From Alphaproteobacteria bacterium (GTDB lineage Bacteria; Pseudomonadota; Alphaproteobacteria; Caulobacterales; Maricaulaceae): 64,000 bases of DNA. The notes beneath the pieces were generated by a model. That model worked only from the letters and a program-made list of their open reading frames with translations, searched no databases and had not been told where the DNA came from. The translations under genes were made by a program, and so were the position numbers. Shown here one piece after another: positions 58,213 to 64,000 of the stretch (its first letter is position 1; each line of letters begins with the position of its first letter). The stretch is from positions 62,001 through 126,000 of the forward strand of contig WGNH01000003.1 in assembly GCA_016124665.1 (NCBI GenBank), written 5' to 3'.

Positions 58213-61200
58213 CTAGATCAGTTCGACGCTTTCCACGCCCTTGACCCCGCGCAGAGCGGCCTGGACAGGTGGTGTCGTCGGCACGCGGCCGGGCAGACGC
58301 AATTCCGCTTCACTTCCATCGGCGACCGACAGGACAAGATGAACAATCCCCTCGCCTTTCGCACTGTCTGCGGCCCGATCCAGCCGCGCCTTGACGCTTT
58401 CCAGTGCGGACACATCGAGACGCACTTTCAGCCCGGCGGCGGCGGGGGCCTCATCCAGGGCTTCTATGCTGTCAGCGAAAAAGCGGAGCTGTTCTTCCTT
58501 GTCATCGATACTGGCACTGATCATGACCGAGGCCCCGACCTCCAGCGCATCGCGGGAGGATTGCAAGGTGTCAGGATTGACCAGGACCTCGAATTCGCCG
58601 GACGGATCCGAGAGCGTGACCCAGGCAAAACGCTTGCCGGAGCGCTGTGACACTCTTTCCTGACGGCGGCGGACGACGCCGGCCATGCGAATGGCGGACG
58701 CGCCATCCGCGACCCGGTCGGGCGCATCGGCGACGAAGACAACGCCGCGTTTGGCCAGCATATCGGCCAGATCATCCAGCGGATGACCGGAAAGATAATA
58801 GCCGATGGCCGCCAGCTCCTCGTCCAGCCGCTGAGTGGCCGTCCATGGCGGCACGTCGGGCAGTTTCGGGCGGGCCAGACCGCCGGACTCCGGATCGGCA
58901 CCGCCAAAGAGACTGACCTGCGCGGTCTCGCGCTCTTCATGGGCCTTGGCCGACATGGCGCACAATGTCTCGGCGGCGGCGAAGGCGCGGGCGCGATCCG
59001 GCTCCACATTGTCGAAAGCGCCGGCGCGGGCAAGATTTTCCAGAGTCCGCTTGTTCAGCAGCCGCGGATCAACGCGCTCGGCGAAATCGAAGAGGTCGGT
59101 GAAGGGGCCATTGGCCTTGCGTTCTTCCACCAGCGCTTCCATGGCCGACAGGCTGACATTGCGGATCGCGCCAAGCGCATAGATGACCGCGCCGTCCTTC
59201 ACCGAAAAGTCGGCTTCGGAAAGATTGATGTCAGGCGGCAGGATGGTCACATCCATGCGCCGGGCTTCCTGGAAGAAAACCGCCAGCTTCTCGACATTGT
59301 TGCGGTCGAGGCTCATCAGGGCGGCCAGGAATTCTACCGGGTGATTGGCTTTCAGAAAGCCGGTCCGGTAGGCGATGGCCGCATAGGCCGCAGCGTGGGA
59401 TTTGTTGAAGCCGTAACCGGCAAATTCATTGACCAGTTCAAAGATATATTCCGCCTTGCCGCGCGAAACGCCTTTCTTCTCCGCTCCTTCTAGGAAGCGC
59501 ACTTTCTGGAGGGCCATCTCCTCCTTTTTCTTCTTGCCCATGGCACGGCGCAGAAGGTCGGCCTCCCCGAGCGAGTAGCCGGACAGGATCTGGGCGATCT
59601 GCATCACCTGCTCCTGGTAAATGATGACCCCGTAGGTTTCGTCCAGAACGGTTTTGAGATCGGGGTGAAGATAGTCCACCTCGGCGCGGCCGAATTTGCG
59701 GTCGACATAAACGTCGATATTTTTCATCGGCCCCGGCCGGTAAAGCGAGATGAGCGCGATCAGATCCTCGATCTTGTCGGGCTTCATCTTGGCAAGCGTG
59801 TCGCGCATGCCGGTGGATTCCATCTGGAACACACCAATACCCGCCCCGGTCGACAAGAGCTGATAGACTTTCGGATCATCGAAAGCCGCATTTTCAAGAT
59901 CAGGTACGTCGCCCCTGGCCTGTTCTATGTATTTCAGGGCGCGGGCGATCACCGTCAGGGTCTTGAGGCCGAGAAAGTCGAATTTGACCAGACCGGCGGG
60001 CTCGACCCATTTCATGTTGAACTGGGTGGCGGGAATATCCGATCGCGGATCACGGTAGAGCGGCACGAGTTCGTCGAGCGGACGGTCCCCAATCACCACG
60101 CCCGCAGCATGGGTGGACGCGTTGCGATACAGGCCTTCCAGCTTCAGCGCGATCTCCAGCAATCGGTCAACGCCCGGCTCTTCCTCGGCAAACAGGCGCA
60201 GCCGCGGTTCGGTCTCGATCGCTTCTGCCAGCGTGACCGGATTGGCGGGATTGGCCGGGACCAGCTTGGCCAGCTTGTCGACGAGGCCGAGCGGCAATTG
60301 CAGGACACGGCCGACATCGCGCACGACCGCGCGGGCCTGCAGTGTGCCGAAGGTGATGATCTGGGCGACATGGTCGGCGCCATAGCGCTCCTGTACATAG
60401 CGGATCACCTCGCCGCGCCGTTCCTGACAGAAATCGACGTCGAAATCGGGCATGGAGACCCGTTCCGGATTGAGGAAACGCTCGAACAGCAGGCCGAACC
60501 GCAAGGGATCGAGATCGGTAATGGTCAATGACCAGGCGACCAGCGATCCGGCTCCGGACCCGCGGCCGGGACCAACCGGAATATCATGGGCCTTTGCCCA
60601 TTTGATGAAATCGGAAACGATCAGGAAGTAGCCGGGAAACCCCATGGACCCGATGATTTCCAGCTCCAGCGCCAGCCGCGCCTCATACTCCCCGACCGGT
60701 GCGGCCGGCTCGACCGCTGCCAGCCGCGCTTTCAGGCCGGCTTCGGCCTGGGCGCGGAGTTCGGCGAGTTCATCGCGGCCGGCTTCGGTCGGAAAACTCG
60801 GGAGGATCGGATCATGGGTCTGTGGCCTGAAAGCACACCGGCGCGCAATTTCGATCGTGTTGGCGATGGCCTCCGGCAGATCCGCAAAGCGGGCCTGCAT
60901 CTCCTCTGCCGGCGCGAAAAAATGATCCGGCGTGACCCGGCGGCGGTTTTCAACCGTCAGATATTCGCCCTCGGCAATGCACAACAAGGCATCGTGGGCG
61001 GAATGCATGTCCCGATCCGGAAAATAGCATTCATTGGTCGCCACCAGAGGCAGATTGCGGGCATAGGCTTCATCGACCAGCCAGGTTTCGGCCAGTAATT
61101 CCTCGCGGCGGCCATGACGTTGCAGCTCGACATAGAGCCGGTCGCCGAACGCCTCCTGCAAACGCGAGAGCCAGGCCCCTGCCTCCTGCCGGTGATCATC

Positions 61201-61665
61201 AACAATCAGACGATTCAGCACGCTGTCAGGCCCGCCCGTCAGCGCGATCAGGCCTTCTGTGTGCTGGAAGAATTTCCCGGCCGTGATGTGGGCCGGTTCG
61301 GCCGGACCGACCTCAAGGAAGGCGGCACTCGTGAGTTTGAGAAGGTTGCGGTAGCCGGTCTCATTGGCAGCCAGCACCACGATGGTGCCATCCGGCCTCG
61401 CGGCTTCACCGGGGCGAGGCTCAGCCAGCCTTACGGAAAGTGTGCAGCCCGTGACCGGCTGGATACCGGCAGCAGACAGGGTTTCGGAAAATTCCAGCGC
61501 CCCGAAAAGATTGTTGGTATCGGTCAGGCCGATGGCCGGCATATCGCCGCCCTGCGCCAGTTCCACCATGCGTTTGATCGGGATGGCCCCTTCGAGCACC
61601 GAATAGGGCGAGCGATTGCGGAGATGGACAAATGCCTGTCCGGCCTCTCCTGACGACTCGCTCAT
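58213..61665 (-). CDS. dnaE: DNA polymerase III alpha subunit
   Basis: Replicative polymerase. N-terminal PHP domain (FVHLRNRSPYSVLEGA ... IGLTDTNNLFG), the polymerase catalytic Asp pair in MPDFDVDFCQERR near residue 405, a helix-hairpin-helix and a C-terminal OB fold (RMAGVVRRRQERVSQRSGKRFAWV). 1150 residues from the ATG at 61665; a GTG at 61692 is less well spaced from its GGAGGG. It lies 55 bases after the sidA-like gene without an obvious terminator between, so it may share its SOS promoter. Confidence 0.97.
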   Translation of the reverse strand: MSESSGEAGQAFVHLRNRSPYSVLEGAIPIKRMVELAQGGDMPAIGLTDTNNLFGALEFSETLSAAGIQPVTGCTLSVRLAEPRPGEAARPDGTIVVLAANETGYRNLLKLTSAAFLEVGPAEPAHITAGKFFQHTEGLIALTGGPDSVLNRLIVDDHRQEAGAWLSRLQEAFGDRLYVELQRHGRREELLAETWLVDEAYARNLPLVATNECYFPDRDMHSAHDALLCIAEGEYLTVENRRRVTPDHFFAPAEEMQARFADLPEAIANTIEIARRCAFRPQTHDPILPSFPTEAGRDELAELRAQAEAGLKARLAAVEPAAPVGEYEARLALELEIIGSMGFPGYFLIVSDFIKWAKAHDIPVGPGRGSGAGSLVAWSLTITDLDPLRFGLLFERFLNPERVSMPDFDVDFCQERRGEVIRYVQERYGADHVAQIITFGTLQARAVVRDVGRVLQLPLGLVDKLAKLVPANPANPVTLAEAIETEPRLRLFAEEEPGVDRLLEIALKLEGLYRNASTHAAGVVIGDRPLDELVPLYRDPRSDIPATQFNMKWVEPAGLVKFDFLGLKTLTVIARALKYIEQARGDVPDLENAAFDDPKVYQLLSTGAGIGVFQMESTGMRDTLAKMKPDKIEDLIALISLYRPGPMKNIDVYVDRKFGRAEVDYLHPDLKTVLDETYGVIIYQEQVMQIAQILSGYSLGEADLLRRAMGKKKKEEMALQKVRFLEGAEKKGVSRGKAEYIFELVNEFAGYGFNKSHAAAYAAIAYRTGFLKANHPVEFLAALMSLDRNNVEKLAVFFQEARRMDVTILPPDINLSEADFSVKDGAVIYALGAIRNVSLSAMEALVEERKANGPFTDLFDFAERVDPRLLNKRTLENLARAGAFDNVEPDRARAFAAAETLCAMSAKAHEERETAQVSLFGGADPESGGLARPKLPDVPPWTATQRLDEELAAIGYYLSGHPLDDLADMLAKRGVVFVADAPDRVADGASAIRMAGVVRRRQERVSQRSGKRFAWVTLSDPSGEFEVLVNPDTLQSSRDALEVGASVMISASIDDKEEQLRFFADSIEALDEAPAAAGLKVRLDVSALESVKARLDRAADSAKGEGIVHLVLSVADGSEAELRLPGRVPTTPPVQAALRGVKGVESVELI

Positions 61666-61720
61666 TCCGGATACTCCCTGATTTCGACTCACCCCTCCTA
61701 GCAGAGCCTGCCCGAAAAGG

Positions 61721-61813
61721 TCAGGCGAGGAGAATGGATGTCCACATCAAAATCATCCAGCCAAAGCCCAGAATGGCGGCAGCGGAAGTTGCATCAGCAA
61801 GAAGTCGTTTCAT
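61721..61813 (-). CDS. sidA: SidA-like SOS-induced division inhibitor, 30 residues
   Basis: Micro-gene with GGAG 6 bases before its ATG and a perfect LexA box 22 bases upstream. The product starts MKRLLADATSAAAILG and is almost entirely one hydrophobic helix with Trp19 and Trp24. In Caulobacter, SidA is a 29-residue inner-membrane protein, induced by DNA damage, that blocks division through FtsW/FtsN, and I recall its gene next to dnaE. Size, membrane nature, LexA control and place all match; I could not align it, so the name is inferred. Confidence 0.72.
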   Translation of the reverse strand: MKRLLADATSAAAILGFGWMILMWTSILLA

Positions 61814-61835
61814 AACCAGCTCCGTTAGCGGCGTT

Positions 61836-61850
61836 GTTCCGGTTATGTTC
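61836..61850 (-). promoter_or_regulatory. LexA operator upstream of the sidA-like gene
   Basis: Perfect direct repeat gttc-cggttat-gttc, the consensus alphaproteobacterial LexA box. It lies between the lolD stop and the 30-residue gene, so LexA should control the small gene and perhaps dnaE. Confidence 0.85.
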
Positions 61851-61906
61851 TTTCACGTTTTGTTCCACTCCGCAACTGGTTTTTGGTTAATGCCGGAATC
61901 TCCTTG

Positions 61907-62591
<685 letters not shown>

Positions 62592-62599
<8 letters not shown>

Positions 62600-63899
62600 A
62601 ACGCAGCGCCTCCACAGGATCGAGCCGGGCCGCGCGCCAGGCCGGCGGGAAGGCCGCGAGCAAGGCCGATATCAGGCCGAAGAGGATGGCGAAGCTGACC
62701 TCGCCCGGGTCAATCCGGGCGGGCAGCCGGGTCAGGAAATAGACTTCGGGATTGAACGGATCGACGCCGGTCAGAAGCTCGATGAAGTTCTGCAGATGTT
62801 CAATATTCAATACGAAGGCAAATCCCAGAACCGCCCCCGAGAGCGCCCCGACAGCGCCGATCATCATGCCGATCAGCAGGAATATCCGCATGATTGAGCC
62901 GCGGGTCGCACCCATTGTCCGCAATATGGCGATATCCCGGCCCTTGTTCTTCACCAGCATGATCAGCCCGGTGATGATATTAAGTGCGGCAATCAGAATA
63001 ACGACCGACAGGATCAGCCGCATGGCGAAGCGTTCCACCTGCAGCGCCTGATAGAAGGCCGAGCTCTGGTCGCGCCAGTCATAGGTGGCAACACCGCTGC
63101 CAACCGCCCGGCGCACTTCAACCATTGCCGCTCCGATCTCGACCGGGTCCTGAACGCGGGCTTCGATGGTCAGCGGCCCGTCCTGAGCAAAAAACAGCAG
63201 GGATTGTTCCAGCGGCATGAAGGTCACGACCTGGTCAAACTGGTGCACACCCACGGTAAAAATTCCGCCGACGGTGTACGCCTTTCGCCGCGGCACGGTC
63301 CCGAACGGGCCGGAGGAGCCGGTCGGAGCCAGCACAGTGATCTGATCGCCCGGTCCGACATCCAGACGCGCAGCGAGGGCACGGCCAATCAGGATATTGT
63401 CACCGCCATGATTGCCATCGCCGAACGTCTCAAACGTGCCATCGATCAGGCCATAGCGTTCCTCCCCGGCAGGGATGGCGGAAATCCGGGGAATATCCGC
63501 CAGGTCACCGGGCTCGATACCGACCACCTGTGCGCCAACAGTCTGGCCGTTGGCGGTAAAAAGCGCCTGGCCTTCATAACGCGGGCCGGCATTCAGCACG
63601 CCCGGAATGCGTTCGAGGCCCTGTTCGATGTCGTCGATCTCGGGTTCGGTCAGGCCTCGGACATCCACATAGATATGGCTCTGGGCTCCAAGAAGCTGGC
63701 TCAGCAACTCGTAGCGGAAGCCGTTCATGATGGAGAGGACGATGATGAGCGCGGCGACGCCGAGCATGATGCCCATAAAGGAAATGATCGCGATCAGCGC
63801 GATGCCGCCTTCCTTGCGCCGGGCGCGCAGATAGCGCATGGCGATCACGAACTCAAACGGCGCAAAAGGCCGGGCACCGCCCAGCTTCGCATCAGCCAT
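62592..63899 (-). CDS. lolC: Lipoprotein-releasing transporter permease LolC/LolE
   Basis: Inner-membrane permease of the Lol system: N-terminal helix (GIALIAIISFMGIMLGVAALIIVLSIMNGF begins near residue 30), a large periplasmic domain and three C-terminal helices (MacB/FtsX fold). 435 residues from the ATG at 63899. Alphaproteobacteria commonly have one LolC/E type gene beside lolD; whether a second exists elsewhere cannot be seen. Overlaps proS by 8 bases. Confidence 0.94.
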
Positions 63900-64000
63900 C
63901 GATGAAGGATCCTTCCGCAAGACGATTGATTGCGTCGTCAAGCGAGAGTTCATGCTTCTCGCCGGACCGGCGCACCTTGATCTCGATCCTGCCTTCTTTC
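63892..64000 (-). CDS. proS: C-terminal end of probable prolyl-tRNA synthetase
   Basis: Only the last 35 residues are in the window (ending LDDAINRLAEGSFIDG before a TGA). The segment EGRIEIKVRRSGEKHELSL has the feel of the anticodon-binding domain tail of short bacterial ProRS, and proS-lolC-lolD is the usual alphaproteobacterial order. The call depends heavily on context. Confidence 0.65.
   Translation of the reverse strand, partial: KEGRIEIKVRRSGEKHELSLDDAINRLAEGSFIDG

Overview
The window is a piece of chromosome from an alphaproteobacterium, most likely a Caulobacterales/Maricaulales-type (Hyphomonadaceae or Maricaulaceae-like) organism. The case rests on NtrYX next to TrkAH, a bifunctional IspDF, LpxI instead of LpxH, lipoyl domains fused to PDH E1-beta, a LexA operator of the GTTC-N7-GTTC type, the order rpsB-tsf-pyrH-frr-uppS-cdsA-dxr-rseP-bamA-skp-lpxD-fabZ-lpxA-lpxI-lpxB, and a sidA-like SOS micro-gene beside dnaE as in Caulobacter. 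No species-level claim is made. The DNA is GC-rich and very densely coded, with many 1 to 11 base stop/start overlaps. I saw no tRNA, rRNA, CRISPR, prophage or insertion sequence, and no gene-free stretch above about 250 bases.

Layout. 1-9.8 kb: potassium uptake (trkH partial, trkA), NtrYX two-component system, dusB, ispDF, pncC, a COQ10-like protein and lipA. 9.8-15.6 kb: the most unusual region, four exported beta-solenoid (bactofilin-like) proteins on the minus strand. Two are lipoproteins, one is periplasmic and one is anchored in the membrane. They are split into two pairs by a plus-strand AMP-forming acyl-CoA/ACP synthetase. 15.6-24.1 kb: pyruvate dehydrogenase genes (lpdA, pdhC, pdhB, pdhA) with small nested genes, a haloalkane dehalogenase and a cupin, plus palindromic repeats, one of them inside the pdhC coding sequence. 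24.2-31 kb: ftsB, a 32-residue membrane protein, eno, rpmF, a fifth exported repeat protein (DUF2807-like), pyrG, secG, a degenerate receiver-domain protein and tpiA. 31.1-38.7 kb: ppiD, trpE, trpG, trpD, trpC and lexA on the plus strand, with a divergent polysaccharide deacetylase inserted. 38.7-43.6 kb: comEC-like, gltX, gltA. 43.6-58 kb: a long minus-strand run for lipid A synthesis, outer-membrane assembly, isoprenoid/phospholipid steps and translation factors. 58.2-64 kb: dnaE, the sidA-like gene, lolD, lolC/E and the tail of proS.

How it fits together. Most genes build and maintain the cell envelope: lipid A (lpxD, fabZ, lpxA, lpxI, lpxB), outer-membrane protein insertion (bamA, skp, ppiD), lipoprotein release (lolC/E, lolD), undecaprenyl and phospholipid precursors (uppS, dxr, ispDF, cdsA), and envelope proteolysis (rseP). 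The solenoid proteins plausibly form an additional envelope structure. lexA and the sidA-like gene both carry perfect LexA operators and so link DNA damage to a division block.
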